A stretch of 64,000 bases of DNA from Phoenix dactylifera (lineage: Eukaryota > Streptophyta > Magnoliopsida > Arecales > Arecaceae), in assembly GCF_009389715.1 (NCBI RefSeq), contig NC_052394.1:21454899-21518898 (forward strand), in the 5' to 3' direction. Position 1 is the first letter of the stretch. Each line of letters begins with the position of its first letter. The notes beneath the pieces are model-generated. The model searched no databases. It saw only the letters and a program-made list of their open reading frames with translations, and was not told the DNA's origin. Of this stretch, positions 36,400 through 49,900 are shown one piece after another. A program made the translations under genes and the position numbers.

Positions 36400-39300
36400 A
36401 TTGCATAGATATCCTCATCATGCCGTTGTGAAACTTGTTGATAGATCGTCTGTATTCTCCTCGGGACTCCACCAAGCGGTACTTTGTCTGTGCATTCCTT
36501 CACTTGCCTTAGGTGGCGAGTGGAGTTGGGCTCTTGTGTAGCATGTGTTTTCGGTTGCGTGAGGGCGTGTTTGGCCTCTGTCTGGAGCGATGGATGTGCT
36601 GATGGCATGGAAGACTGCTGCTGGGTTCACTTGATCAAATAAATGACATTCGATTTGACTCTCCTCGGTGACATTATCGTTATCGGGGATTAGAGGTTAT
36701 ATTGACATTGTGCCTCCACGCATTCCTAGTTAGCTTCACCATGTGGAAGTCCTGTCCACTTAACTAGGACCATATACCCTTGAACTCCAAGGGCCTTCGT
36801 TATTGGTCGGCCCACTTCTTCATCCATTTGACAACTTTCTCTAAGAATGCTTTTTGCAATGTTTGTCTTCTCTTTTATGTTTGCCGCGAACTATTGGGCC
36901 AAAGGGCTCTTGCTTTTCTCTCTTGCAATAAGAGTATCTGATGCAAGGGGTTGACAACCGATCGCTACCTCTAATGGGATTTAGCATGTTGACTTGTTCT
37001 TTTGGAGGTTGTAGTAAAACTAGGCGACATCCAAGTGATGCACCCATTCCCTTTGACTAGTATTCACGAATGTTGCAGATATTTCCTCGATAATGCATTT
37101 GCATGTTCATCTGCTTATCTATCTAGGGGTGGAAACTTGTGTAGAAGATTTGTTGGGACCCATGGGGTTTTAAAGACTTCCATCCTGAGCTTGCCGGTAA
37201 ATGTGGGTCTTAATCACTTGCTATGTTTTCTAGAATCCCCCCAATACTTCACCATGTTGGAGATGAACAACCTTGCAGCCTCTTCTGTAGTGCAATTTGC
37301 AGGTGCATCAATGAAAGTACCATATTTGGAGAGATGGTCTACAACAATCATGATGGACCCAAGTTCTCCAACTTTAGGTAGAACATAAATGAAGTCCACG
37401 GACACCCTCTCCCATAGACGGCTTGGCATTGGTAAGGCTTAAGAAGACCTCATGATTTCTGGTGTTCTGCTTTGTTTTGTGGGCAAACCAGGCAAGCACG
37501 AACATAATCCTCTACATCTTCATACATCTTTGGCCAATGATAAACTATCTCAAGAAATGCCTCTGGCCATTTGGTATCATGACATTGTCTAAGTATTTTC
37601 TTTCTTACATTATCCCACTTAGGTTCAAACACTTGTTTCACTTAGTGTAAAGAACCTCATCACGTTCCCAAAAATCTTCGTGGCTTTCCTTCATTGGCCA
37701 ACCTTAGAAGCACCTGAGCCGCAGGGTCTTGTGCAGTGTTGATACGGATTTGATTAAGAAAGTTTTTTTTGACTTGATATACTGAAGCTAGCTGCACTTT
37801 TCGACTAAGTACATTGGCTATCTGATTATTGGGCTTATATTCCGTCTATATATCAAATTTAGCTAGGAAATCTTGCCAGTGGGCCTACTTTAGCTAGTCT
37901 CTTTTGGGTTTGGAAGTAACTTGTAGCCACTTTATTAATTCGAACAACCAATTTGGAGCCAAGAAGATAATATCTCTTTGCCCTTAAGTAGTGCACCATT
38001 GACTCATCTACTTTTCGTTGACGGTATAGCGCCTTCGTGTCATTTAGCTTTTGGCTTTCATATGCAATGGGATGTCTCTCCTGTACCAATGCTCCTCCAA
38101 TGGCAAAATCAGATGCATCAGTTTGGACTTTGAAAGGCTTAGAGTAGTTTGGTAGGTGCAAAATTGGCTCCTCTATCACTACCCTTTTTAACTCCGCAAA
38201 TGCCTCATTGCATGTGGGGCGTTCACTATCATAGTTGATGCTTTCTCAGGAGGTCAGTTAGGGGTGCTACTTTGGTTGAATATCCTTTCATGAATCATCA
38301 GTAGTAGTTCACTAGTCCATGAAATGATTGTAACTCTGTGACAATTGTAGGACTCTTCTAGTCCACAATGACTTGGAGTCTTGGACCTTCTTTCTATCCA
38401 TCCAGATGTTTCCATTGGCCTATCCAATGACCTAAAAGCATACATCTATGGCAAAGAAGCACTTTTCCTTCTTCATATAAAGTTGGTTTTCTCTTAACAT
38501 GCAGAAAACCACTTTAGGTGCTTCACATGCTCTTCCATTGTGCGGCTATATATCACTATGTTGTCAAGGTACACTATCACAAATTGATCAAGGTAGAGCT
38601 GGAAGAGCTTGTTTATGAGGGTGCAAAAGGCCGTTGGAGCATTCATCAAGCCAAATAGCATAACAGGAACTCATAAGAGTCATATCTCGTGGCACAAGTT
38701 GTCTTAGTCTCATCCCCTTTCATGATCCATACCTGATCATACCTCGATTGTTGGCCAAGATTAGTAAAGAACCAGGCCTCGCCAAGTTGATCGAAAAGAT
38801 GTGCCACCAGTAGGATGGATACTTATCTTTGATGGTCACCTTGTTAGTTAGTGCAAGGACGAAGGCTCCCATTACTCTTTTTCTCAAAAAAAACTAGGGT
38901 GGCCGAATAAAATCAGCATCCAAGAGTTCATTGAGTTTCCTCCTTAGTTGTTTAAGTTGTTAAGGCATCATTCGATGGGGCGCCATGGCAAGTGGCTTTA
39001 CTCCTGGCTCTAGCTCAATTGCATGATTCACCCCCTCCTAGGTGGAAGCCTCGTTGGTAGCTCTTAAGGCATGATGTCTTTGAACTATTCAAGGACAGTT
39101 GCATGAGTGGAGGGACCTTCTTTGCGGAGTTCTCTTGAGTGCGGCGGGGTATTTCACATCACCTCGCTTGACCCTTTTGCAATGTTGCATGGTTGAAGGT
39201 GTTTGTATCCTGAATCGCTTCCTGCGAATAGCATGGATCATACAAGGGGTATTTTCCTCTGTAATACATATGACTTCGTGCTATTGTATGGGAATTGCTT

Positions 39301-40683
39301 TTACCATAGTGAAGAAGTCCATGCCCAGGATCACATGAAAATCATCCATCGGCGCGGCCATTAGGTTGGTGGTTCCCTTCCACTGAACTATATGCGCTCT
39401 TTTGGCCACTCCTAACACGGGCTTTGCCTCAGAGTTAGCTACCTTCATCTTGCTCGAGTCCTTTTCTAGCTTTAGATACATATGTTTTGCCTCCAAGTTG
39501 GCAATGAAATTGTAGATGGCCGGTGTCAATCATGGCCTTGGTGGCCTTGCCATTGATTTACACATCAACATGCATATGCTCTTTGTTTAGGGACTTGCTT
39601 TCACTAGCTTGCCCTTTCATGATGTTTACCACTCATAAGGCTTCCATTTGAGATTCTTTTTTCTCCTCGCCCTCCTTTGCACTGACCGTGCTAAAAGCCT
39701 TCTTCTTGGAGCAATCCCATGCTCAGTGGTCGCGAACACACATGTAGCACACTAAACGCTTCTTGCATTGGAAGTGCCCTTTAACATGGCATTGGAAGTC
39801 CCCCACTTTTGAATTTCTTGGGCTTTGGCATCTTCACCTCAGGGGTATAAGTTTGCTTGAACTCTATTATCTTCTCAACAACAACAATTGCAGCTTAAGG
39901 TCCTAGATTCCCTGATGTCTTAGCTCTTGTGCAACCCATGGTTGCAAGCCGTCCAATAAATAGAAGAGTCATTCCGCCTCATACATATTAGTGATGCCTA
40001 GCATTAGCCTCGCGAATTCCTTGACATGATCTCGATAAACCCCTTGTGCTTGAGATGTTGTTGGCTCTTGCACGCCAAGAACTCTACGTTCTCAAGGAAG
40101 AATCAGGCCTTTACCTCCCTTTTCTAGTCCTCCCACGAGTTGATGGTGCAGAGATCTTTTTCCATCTTCGAGCTCTGGCATCTCTACCAAAGCATAACAT
40201 TACCCGTGAGATATGTGGAGGCTATTTTAACCTTCTCCTCCTTGTCCTTGATCTTGAGTGCCTTGAACTAACGATCAATGTTCCACAAGTTCTCAACTTC
40301 CGTGGCATCCCTTGTCCCATTGAAGCAATTAAACTCTGAGACCTTAAGCTTGGGTGCTTCCCTCATTGTGGCACACCATTGGCAACGGCCTTCTCAAGGA
40401 AAGTGGCCTTAGTTTTCAACTCAATCTCCTCCTCATAGCTCTTGAGTTTCTCCTGTTGCCGAACAAGATGAACTTCTTGAGTTAGGCCTAGAATATGTCC
40501 ATGGCAATATGGACATTCTCCTCAATTGCCCCGATGTACTCATCCAATCAGTGGGAGTACCATGCTCCTCGGTATTATCCCTTGAAAGCTCTTGCCTTTT
40601 GCCCATCTTGCCTTTTTTCTTTGTTGCAGGCACATCGATAATTGTCTTGGATGTCGACATGCTCTTGCCCTTTATCTCGTCCT

Positions 40684-40696
40684 ACTTTGGTACCAA
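40684..40696 (-). other. Probable primer binding site (initiator Met tRNA type)
   Basis: Immediately inside the 5' LTR, the minus strand reads TTGGTACCAAAGT. This resembles the plant initiator-methionine tRNA complement TGGTATCAGAGC with a few substitutions. Its position two bases from the LTR edge fits. Confidence 0.55.
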
Positions 40697-40697
40697 C

Positions 40698-41133
40698 TAT
40701 CACGAACTTATGGAATTTGCCCTTATTAAAGCCCGTGAGGTGCCTAGATTACCTCAGGGTAGCAGAGTAAGCCTTTACTTTCTCTTGGGCACAGCCCTCA
40801 ACTGAAGTTGCAAGAGAGTGGGAAGAGTACAAAATACTTGGGGAGTTTCCTCTCTTAGGGGAGCTCTCTACTTTGAGGAGTTGGGTTGCAGATGAAGATC
40901 TCTCCTCTTTACATAGACTGAAGCTAGGATCCAAAGGGACTAGAATCACCACCACTTATCCTTCATCTATAGATTAGAACTTTCTAAATACAAGATATTT
41001 ACATGCCACCAAAATATCTAAGAAATATCCAGAATATGGCTGAAATATCTCCATAGTCCTTATGAACTCTGAAAGCTTCTCGAGTCCTCTAGGATTTTAG
41101 TGAATTCTTGGACTCCTTTGTGAGGTTGTGACA
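40698..41133 (-). repeat. 5' LTR of the gypsy element
   Basis: This is the direct-repeat partner of 35891-36386, 436 bp long. The many substitutions and indels between the two LTRs indicate an old insertion. The following sequence (tcttgctg) does not match the bases before 35891, so the target duplication is lost or the ends are eroded. Confidence 0.88.
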
Positions 41134-42456
41134 TCTTGCTGAAATTCTTTGATCCCGTGAGTAGTTTTCTTTAGTGCCATCAAGTAACATCCAAACTGCC
41201 TTGACTATAATATTCCTCTGTTATCCTATATTTGCTTCTCATTATATATTACTTGTCATCTTCTTCCTTTGTTTTCATTCCCCTAGTTTCGCTCATTCAT
41301 ATGCATGTTCTGTTCGGCAAGAAATATTCGTAGATAATGCAGACCTGTTTCCTTGGTAGGAAAAGATGACATGGATTCTGATGATGGTTCTTGAAATGGT
41401 GCAGTAATTGGCAAGGAATCAAAGTCTTCATGGAAAGAACTGACTTGCTGGGTCTACAGGCTATATCTCTGCTAAAACTGATGACAGATCGTCTGAAGCA
41501 TACTAGTACCATCTTCTTTTGGTTTGTAAATTAATTTGAATAAAATAATCTATACTTTGGGCGGTGTTCAGAATCATGCTCCATATTTGTCTTCTTTGTT
41601 GCGCACATACGGATGTCATATTTACTGTTTGTTGGTTTCCTTTAGCTAAAATAAATATTTGATGGTCATATTGCTTTAGTCAATATTACTGTGTCTGTGC
41701 AGAAGCTGAGAGAGGATGTTGCTATCCTAGTATCCTTAACGGATTTAAGTAGTCTCAATCTGTGAAATAAGTGCTGCCACTACCATCACAACAACAGGTC
41801 AATGGCTTTGCATGATACTCTTAAAGCAAGATGGAGGCTGCCGGTCCCCTGTATTATTTTTGGGTCGGAACATTTTGTTGAGCATCTTCTCAATGTTGTT
41901 CTTCATGATGTTAGCTTTTGTTTGTATGTAGGAACGTCGAGGGGAAGGCTGGCTGGTCGGTAGTTGGCTGTCTTGGTGATCAGCCTTGATGAGAAGACGG
42001 TGTCTTGTAGCCAAGAAGTGCAGCCAAAGAGTTCCTTGGCACTTGACAGATCCAAGTTCTTGTAAGGAAGCGTTTAGGTTGCCATAGATGCCGAATGAAA
42101 CCCGAAAAATGAATGCAGTTGAAGAAGTTCGTCTGCTGCAAGCTTAATTGGCCGATGGGTTTCGAGTGACTTAACTTATTTGATAGAAAATTGATCAGTT
42201 TACTTTGAAAATTGCTTGAGGGAGACGGATAGAGGATTCTAAACTCTTGACTTTCGCAAGACCTGCAAGAAATGATAATAAATATCGTGTTAAATTATTA
42301 AAATATTAATAGTAATTTTTAATATTAAATATTAATGAAAATATTATTAATATAAATAAAAAAGAAAATTAAATTAAAAATGAAAACCCTTTCCTTTCTT
42401 GAGGCATAGGAGAGTGGTTTGCATGCTGGGCGAAGGTCTGGGTAAGGGTTTTCTTG

Positions 42457-42460
<4 letters not shown>

Positions 42461-42514
<54 letters not shown>
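42461..42514. repeat. (TA)27 microsatellite
   Basis: This is an uninterrupted TA run of 54 bases. It produces an Ile/Tyr-rich stretch in the reverse-strand frame at 42369-42707, which is not a gene. Confidence 0.97.
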
Positions 42515-42520
<6 letters not shown>

Positions 42521-43169
42521 AGAAGAAAACAAGGTACTGAATTAATAGGGCTAAGGGTTTGATTTCTAGCCTGACCCCACTCCTTTCTTCCGTCTTTGTC
42601 GTCTTCTTTGGGCCGCCAGGAGTTTTCTTTGGATTATTGCCAAACCACAAATGGAGCTGCAAACGAATAGGGTGGGACTGGGGCAGGCTTGATCTTAACT
42701 CAACCAATTTTCGTATTTGGATCTTGATCTTGGATCTGCATCCAACCCATTATAACTGTAATGGTGACTAATAATGGTTTCAATAGAGGTCTACTATAGT
42801 GGAATAACACAGATGTAGTGGAATAATGCTAACGCAGCAGCTCTGATTGAACTCAAACACATTCGAGCCTGTTCGGCCAGTTGAAAGTCTAATACTCCTA
42901 GATCATTGGGTCCTCAAACTTTATTGTGGTGTTCGGTTGGAGCAGAAGACTTGAGATAGGATATTATGCTAGCCAAACACCTTTAGCATGATGAATGTAG
43001 ACTTGAAATATACCATGCTCCGTCAAACCATTCCCATTTCTGCCGATATAGGCAGTCCCATGTGCAGCTTGGAATAGGCTTACTCCTATTCTTTGTACTC
43101 GTTTCACCCCTTTAGATTATACATCTGAAATTAATTTTATGTTACATAAATATTATATAAAGGTTATTG

Positions 43170-43207
<38 letters not shown>

Positions 43208-43208
43208 A
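43170..43208. repeat. Compound (TA)n(GT)n microsatellite
   Basis: About ten TA units change into about nine GT units, inside an AT-rich region upstream of the gene at 43918. Confidence 0.95.
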
Positions 43209-43917
43209 TTTATATACGTGCGTATTATAGGACTACTAGTATAAAATATTATTTGTTTTAGATTTTTTTTAATATATATTTTTATAAATATCTAGCATAA
43301 TACGTATATTTTCATAAATTTGTTATTTACATACATTTTCTTATAAATTATAATAGTACTACATAATCGTACTATACTATTTACGCGTATTATATAGTAC
43401 TAGTATAAATTATATTATTTTAAACTAGTAGTACTATATGATATATTATTTTTTTATATATAATTTTGTTATTATTTTAAAAATATTTTTAATTTTATTT
43501 TTATTCTAAATATTTTGGCAAGAATAAGGCATATATATTCAGCATGGTTATGCTATCCGGCATGGCTTTGCTTGTAATACTATTTTTTCATTTGCCCCTG
43601 TCAAACGCCACCAGGCGGATGGATGTTACGAGGCTTAGCTGTCGATCCCCATTAGACAGCTGGACCACCTGGTACACGGAAGACGTCGCCTCCCCATTCA
43701 AGCCCTGCCACGTTAACCCCTTCGTACACGCAGCCGATAATCTAAGTGGACCCCACAGCACATCCCGCTCGCAGGCGCTTCAAAATTTTCAAACGAATAA
43801 AATATATCTACGAGAGAGATCAAGAAGGAATCGATAAGAAGACTGCTCGACGATTTTAGACTTGAGAAAAAATTTTTGGATCTTGTCCTCCTCCCGATCT
43901 CTCCCTCTCTAATCCGA

Positions 43918-46900
43918 ATGGCCGAAGAAGCGAAGGTCTGGATGCCGCAATCGCCAATGGAGGAGGACGCCCGGCCTGGTGAGGACTGCCCCCTTCCTTC
44001 TCTCGTTTAGGGGTTTTCCCCTGATTCGGGTCATCCGGAATTTAGGGTTGCTTGAGACATCAGTCGGAATGTATCTATACAACCTATTACAGCTCCAGAT
44101 ATGGGGCATTGGTTATGATTTGAAAGATCTGGAATGATGTCTTTGAAATTTCTCCTTGTTTTACAAATTTCTTGCATAATTTGTTGTCTTTCGTCTTACT
44201 TACCGTGATATTAGGTTGGCTCCGGATTTGCATGATTGTTGATAGATATTTTTGGTTTTTCATTGCCGGGAAAGAGAAACCCTATTTTTATACCCGGGTC
44301 TGATGTAAATGATGAACTTTAACTTGCAGGTGATTTTTCATAGTGTGAAAAAGAATTCATTTGATGCGTTAGGGTGCCACCATTCCTGATGTTTGATGTC
44401 TTTTACTGTAAGGGTTTGATTGATTAAATCAATTTGAAAATTTCCCCTATTTTTTTGACATTTTCTGGCTTATTTCCTTCCCATATCCTGATTTCCTTGA
44501 CTTCTATTGTCCTTATTTTGGAATAATTCCGGATTCTGATGGTTTTTCTCTGATTTTCTGGATTATTGTTGTCGTGGAAGTGGTACCCAGTCACCAAAAT
44601 GAACAAACTGGTGTTTATGGTGCACTGGATTCCATATATAGATCTTGGAGCCGTGATTATTATTCACTATATAATATAAGGCATGATGAACCTTTGGCTT
44701 TTGTTTTCCAGATGGCTGTTGATGTTGCTGAAATAATCATTTGTTCAAGCATTGAGTTTGTGTTTTTTGTGTGGTTTTTAGATGATAATGTTGGTCCAAA
44801 ACACTCGTGTTCGTCATCTAAAGACGTGGGCAACAAGGAGAACATATGCACTGTTCAAGAGGATAATTTGGATGTGCTGGCCTCTTCTAAAAAGACCCTA
44901 ATGCAGACAAAGGGGGCTAAAAAGGGTGGAGGATATAACTTGAGGAAAAGCTTAGCCTGGAACCAAGCTTTCTTTATGGAAGAAGGTATTAAATTAGCTA
45001 TGGTATTTGTACAAGCTTCTAACTCCAAGATCTCAACATTTTACCACTTTGAGCAGGTGTCCTGAATCCACTAGAACTATCCATGCTGAGCGGTTCTGTT
45101 ACTAAGTCGAGTGGGAGCTTTCTCTCTGGGATCAATGAGCAGATGTCACCACTGATGGAGTACCAGAGATCTAGTGATAGGAATGATGTTGAAGTAAACA
45201 TAAATAATAAATCTCAAACAAAATCTAAAACCAAAGATTTCAAGGATGGGAAATTATTTTCAAATTCAGAAGCTTTAATCAAAGAGGAGCAACGACTACA
45301 TGTAATTACTCAGTTCAAGTTGGATCCAACATTCTTTTCTGGTTCCTAATGTAAAGATGGAAATTTTGGAGGCAATTTTCAGATTTCTATCTTATATATA
45401 CTGAATAACCTGTCATATTGTGAACAAAAGTTGCAGCAGAAGGTAGAATTCGATTTGTTCTTATCATTATTTGCCTTCTCCAGGCCTCTGGAAAGATGCA
45501 GTCTTCCAAAAGCATTGCCAAAATTGTGCCACGATCACCAGCTTCAATTTCATATCCTTTTTGTTACTTTCTTTTAGGATGGAAAATGTACAGTATTTAT
45601 TCGATGAGGAAGTTTGACAGCGACCAAAATTTTCTGTTGCATGAGAAATTTTTCTAACTGGTTATTTTGTCAATTTGAGGAGTTATTGTTCTTAACCCTA
45701 TTGTACACAGAAAAGGGTTGCAAGTACAAATGCAACAAATCCAACATCAAAACTTCCAAAATTTGTGCCTACAAAGTCACATGCTGCTTCTCTACCCATG
45801 ACTTCTAGAAATGTCATTTCAACTCCAAAGAGCTTCAAGTCTAACCCTACAGCTAGAGGTACTGTTTCTTAATGTGAATTGCTTTTCTGTCAATATATTT
45901 CTCATTAAATTTGCCAACCATGTCTACCTTTTTGAATGTTTGCAATAAGCTATTTCTGTTGCAGTTAATGTTGACCATGGTATTTGTGCAAGGGGATTTT
46001 CTTCAAATACAAGAAAGGAATCTGGTTGTCCACCCTTATCAAGAAAGGAATCTGGTTGTCCACCCTTATCAACTAAATCTTCTTCTTCACATGATCTTGG
46101 CAAGCACCTGGTTAGGACTAAGGAGCTTTTCTAGTTATCTAAAACATTGTCTATGCTTTTTCATGAACAACAGTTGCGCTTCAATTATTTTTTAAGAATT
46201 CTTCTGGCCAAGCTGAAATGATTACACATGATCAGGTGTAATATTCTTTTGAAATGCTTCCATTTCCATTTTTAGGCTCCACTGGCTGAGAAAGGTACTA
46301 CTGGTTTTAAGATGAATCCACATCCATCTGGCTCTGGCATGGCATCTTCGTCATATCCCCAAAATGCCCACCAAGTTAGCGGAGGGCCTCCTTTGCCAGC
46401 CCATGCAAAACCATCAGCACTGCGAATGCCTTCACCGTCATTAGGATTTTTTCGCCAGGTATGGTGTCCAAAATTAGATCCATGCATTATTTAATTTGCA
46501 GGTAACAGTTGATTCCTAAACTTGAAGATTAAGCTCGAGATATCGAATAGGCAGAATTGGAAGTCATTTGGCTTCATAGACATATGCATGAGGAGTTAGA
46601 TAAAAGAGATGCTGTCAAAATAGGAGCATGCCAATAACCATGCTTGCAGCAGGGTAATCCAATAATAATCCATGGAGTAGGTGTTTTAAGGGAGACAAGA
46701 ACTACCAATCTGGTCACATGCATGGCACCTGAAATTTCTTTTTTTTATATAAAACGGCAACATCAGCACTATGAGATGACATTTGTTATGTTTCAATGAT
46801 GTTGTTCGGATGGAATGTGGAATGACTAAGCATCATTTAAAAGTTTTCATAAACTTTAGAACAGTACCAGATACACAATGATTTATAAAAAATGTGTAAA

Positions 46901-49900
46901 ATTTGGTCTTGTCATTCACTTGTTCATTTGTTTTGTATTGTCCATGTTTATATAGATGAGTTGGCAATTTGATTTTTTTGACATGCAAAATATGATCCAT
47001 GGGAGCTTACAAAATTGGCTTCCCTTGAATTTAGACAGCCATTGATGGCTTGTTTTCCTTGCTACTCTTTTACTTCTTTTTGTAGGGAAAATTTTCTCCT
47101 TCCTGTGACAACCATTCTCTGAGAAATATTCAACAGCCGATGCCCAGTATTCCTCCTCTTAGAAAGCCTATTAGTCTAAAACAGACAGATGAGCTCAGAC
47201 CTGCGCCTTCAACTGGGCGAGAATGTACAGAGGGTCCTGTTGCAACAGAATCTTGTGCTAGTACTGCAGTTGTTGGCAGCTCGCAAACATCTTCAGCTGC
47301 AAACTCCTTGTCTTGTTCCACTGCAACTGTTGATACATATCCATCTACAAAAGAGAAGATTGGAATGCAAAAAATGGATATGATGAATAAGCGAACTTCT
47401 GGAAGTTCATATTGCCAAACAAGCGGACAAGATCAGTTAGGAAGCAGTTGCTTCTCAGTTGATGACAACATTGACAAGCAGCCACACGTGTTCTCTTTAG
47501 GAAAACTCAATCGTCACGAGGATAACCTCATGTTCCGGATTGACACCAAATCTTCAGTCGAAGAAAGTGGATTGATTTCTGAGAATAGTAAGGATGCTTA
47601 CCCATCTACTGTAGAATCTAGTGAAAGTAAATTATCATCATCCAACTTTTCATCACAAATCTCTCCAAAGAAACTTCAAGGAAGTGAGTCAAAGCAACTA
47701 CATGAAGGTGATTCAAGAGTTGGTAATCTGGGAAAGCATCTACATGTAGGAGATCTGGTTGATGAGAGTTCTTCTCTCTTAAGCAAGGACAAACAATCAG
47801 CTGGAAGCTCTGATTTTATCTCAAATAAGGGATTTGGTTTCACAGCTAGAAATGCTGACTTTGCTGCTTCACTGAAAACTGAAACGTCTTTAAAATTGAG
47901 TAAAGAGCAAATGGCAGGTGCCAGTATTTTTCATAGCACAGAATTGGATTGTTCTTTAGAGCAGAAAACAGGTACACATGTTCAGGTCATAGATCATGGA
48001 AGTGTCCGCCTGGCCGGTGGATGCAGCAGTACCTTGTCAGAGGAATCTCAATCTACATTTTCCGAAAACAGGAAAATTCAAGATTCCCAAGAACAGTCTG
48101 AAGTGAAGAAACCAATGGACTCAATGGAAGAGAGAGAATTGATGCCAGAGTATGTATTTAATGTCCATAAGCAAGTTGCTTTTTACTCAATATTTTATAA
48201 ATAAATACATGATGCATTAGGAATCTGCATAACTCTCTCCTATTGCAGCAAGAGTAAACTAATGGACAGACTAAAGCTGGATTTAGTTCCACCTAGACAT
48301 CAGTTACATGCTGTACCATTCTCAGATGAATGGCTAGCTGCTCTTGAGGCTTTTGGGGAGGTTAGTTTATTGTTCAAAAAGATTCTTTTAGTACCTTGTA
48401 GTTTCTCGATTCATTTCACTACAATCATGTTACAGTAATGTACGTCATGTCAATAGCGGCACAAACCTACATAAGTTGACAAGTTTACCGGCAAGAAAAT
48501 AGTTCAGTTGGTTTATGAGTCATCAAAACAATTACTGCTTTTACATTGGGTCGTGGTTGGCTTTGATTTGGATCTGATATTGTTTTATATGACTGTTCTT
48601 TAGTATTCATTTCTTAGATTTCCTTACATCATTATATAGATAAGACTCGAGGTTAGTTTTTTATTTAACTTGTTTACTTCTCCATTTGTTTAGGACTGAA
48701 AATTAGGAAGATATTCAGAGAATCTTAGGTACAAGCTCATCAAATATTAGGATTTTAAGTCTTGGTTGGGAAATCCTTTTGATTACTTAATAGTCTGGTT
48801 GATCTGGATCGTATTCAGTAGAAATATGTCAAAGAAGTCATATTTTCTGTAATAGATTGTATTGATAAGGTTTCTGGTTTTAAAAGGATTGTTTTTTTTT
48901 CCTTCTTGTTATTTAGGGGCCTTTTAAGATTCTGCATCAGGCCAGGGGAGATTCAAAAATCACAACATGATTTTGATTTTTAAATTGGGAGAAAAAACCA
49001 TGTGGTGTATTCTGCAGGAATATCATCACTCTCTATTTTTTTTCCTTTTCTTCTTCTTCCTATTTGCTTTCACCTTTTCGCTTTTCCTTTTCTTCTCCTT
49101 TCTATATTTGTTTTTTTTCTCTCAAACTAAAATCCTTACTGTCTGTGGGGCTAAATCATGTTTCCGTTCTATTTGCCAAGTGCTAGATTGGTTCTAAATT
49201 TCTAATCGTATTCTTGTTTTTTCTAATTATGTGCACTTCCCAAGACCTAGTATATGTACTTGTATTCAGAGAAGTTTTGTAATTTCCCCAAATCTGATAT
49301 TAATCCACGTAGTTTTTCTTTGTTTTCTGTTTAACAAAAAATTTGGCAAGTGCCTAGCTTTCTAAAGTTCTGTATCATGCCATTGTTCATGAATTCTACT
49401 TACATTCTAGAAATGAAGCAATTGCTATGCTGATGTCTGTATATTAATTGCTCTTTACTAGTTTTTACATGTAATGCAGGATAATGGTTATATACATCAT
49501 GATTGGCATTTCTTTTTCTTTTTCTTATCTGTGTTTAATCACATGTCTTCACACATTGTTGATTTAACAGGATATTTTGGAAATGAAAACGGGTCCTGTG
49601 CAAAATTCTCCACCTGACAAAGCTCTTCCAGAACCTGGTCCATGGTCACCGGTATGGTAGTCATTTCATTTGTCATATCAATATGCATTTTGTAAGTTTA
49701 CTAACAAAAATTTGCATCACATAGCGTATTCAATTTACTTTGTTATCTCAGAATTTGTGTGAAGGATCATCTGTACATGGTATTTCTAAGTGAAGTTTTA
49801 ATTTTAAGCAAACTCGCAGTAGACAGTAATAATGCTAAAACTGATTCTTTTAACATGGAATGCAGTTGGAGGATTTGGTGTAATGAAAAATAAAATTTGA

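Larger units (their letters stand above)
35891..41133 (-). mobile_element. Degenerate Ty3/gypsy LTR retrotransposon
   Basis: Two similar direct repeats flank about 4.3 kb of internal sequence: 35891-36386 (3' LTR in element orientation) and 40698-41133 (5' LTR). The ends are TGTCAC...GTGACA type. On the minus strand, from 5' to 3', I see a Cys/His-rich gag remnant (about 39720-39800), protease DTG and VILGMDFF (39290-39530), reverse transcriptase with YLDN at 38560-38571, RNase H (KPFKVQTDASDFAIGGALVQ at about 38080-38150), an integrase zinc-finger part (about 37460-37640) and an integrase core (WERVSVDFI, about 37220-37420). PR-RT-RH-INT order defines gypsy. Frameshifts, stops and the altered RT motif show it is inactive. 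No 5-bp target duplication is evident. Confidence 0.92.
41134..43917. other. Intergenic DNA and promoter region of the next gene
   Basis: No gene is supported. A long (TA)n array (42461-42514), a (TA)n(GT)n array (43170-43208) and a very AT-rich block (43130-43520) precede a GC-richer stretch from about 43600 that should hold the promoter and 5' UTR of the gene at 43918. The 97-codon frame at 43544-43837 lies in that stretch and has no recognisable features. Confidence 0.4.

Noticed and set aside
42369..42707. 112-codon minus-strand frame
   Set aside because: Its core is the Ile/Tyr translation of the (TA)27 microsatellite.
42920..43615. Possible MITE with ends TGGTGTTCGG and CAAACGCCACC
   Set aside because: When aligned, the ends agree over only about five bases and no target duplication was found.
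43544..43837. 97-codon frame with a hydrophobic start resembling a signal peptide
   Set aside because: It lies in the promoter/leader of the gene at 43918 and the rest of the frame has no family features or splice context. I could not exclude a small secreted peptide, but nothing supports it.
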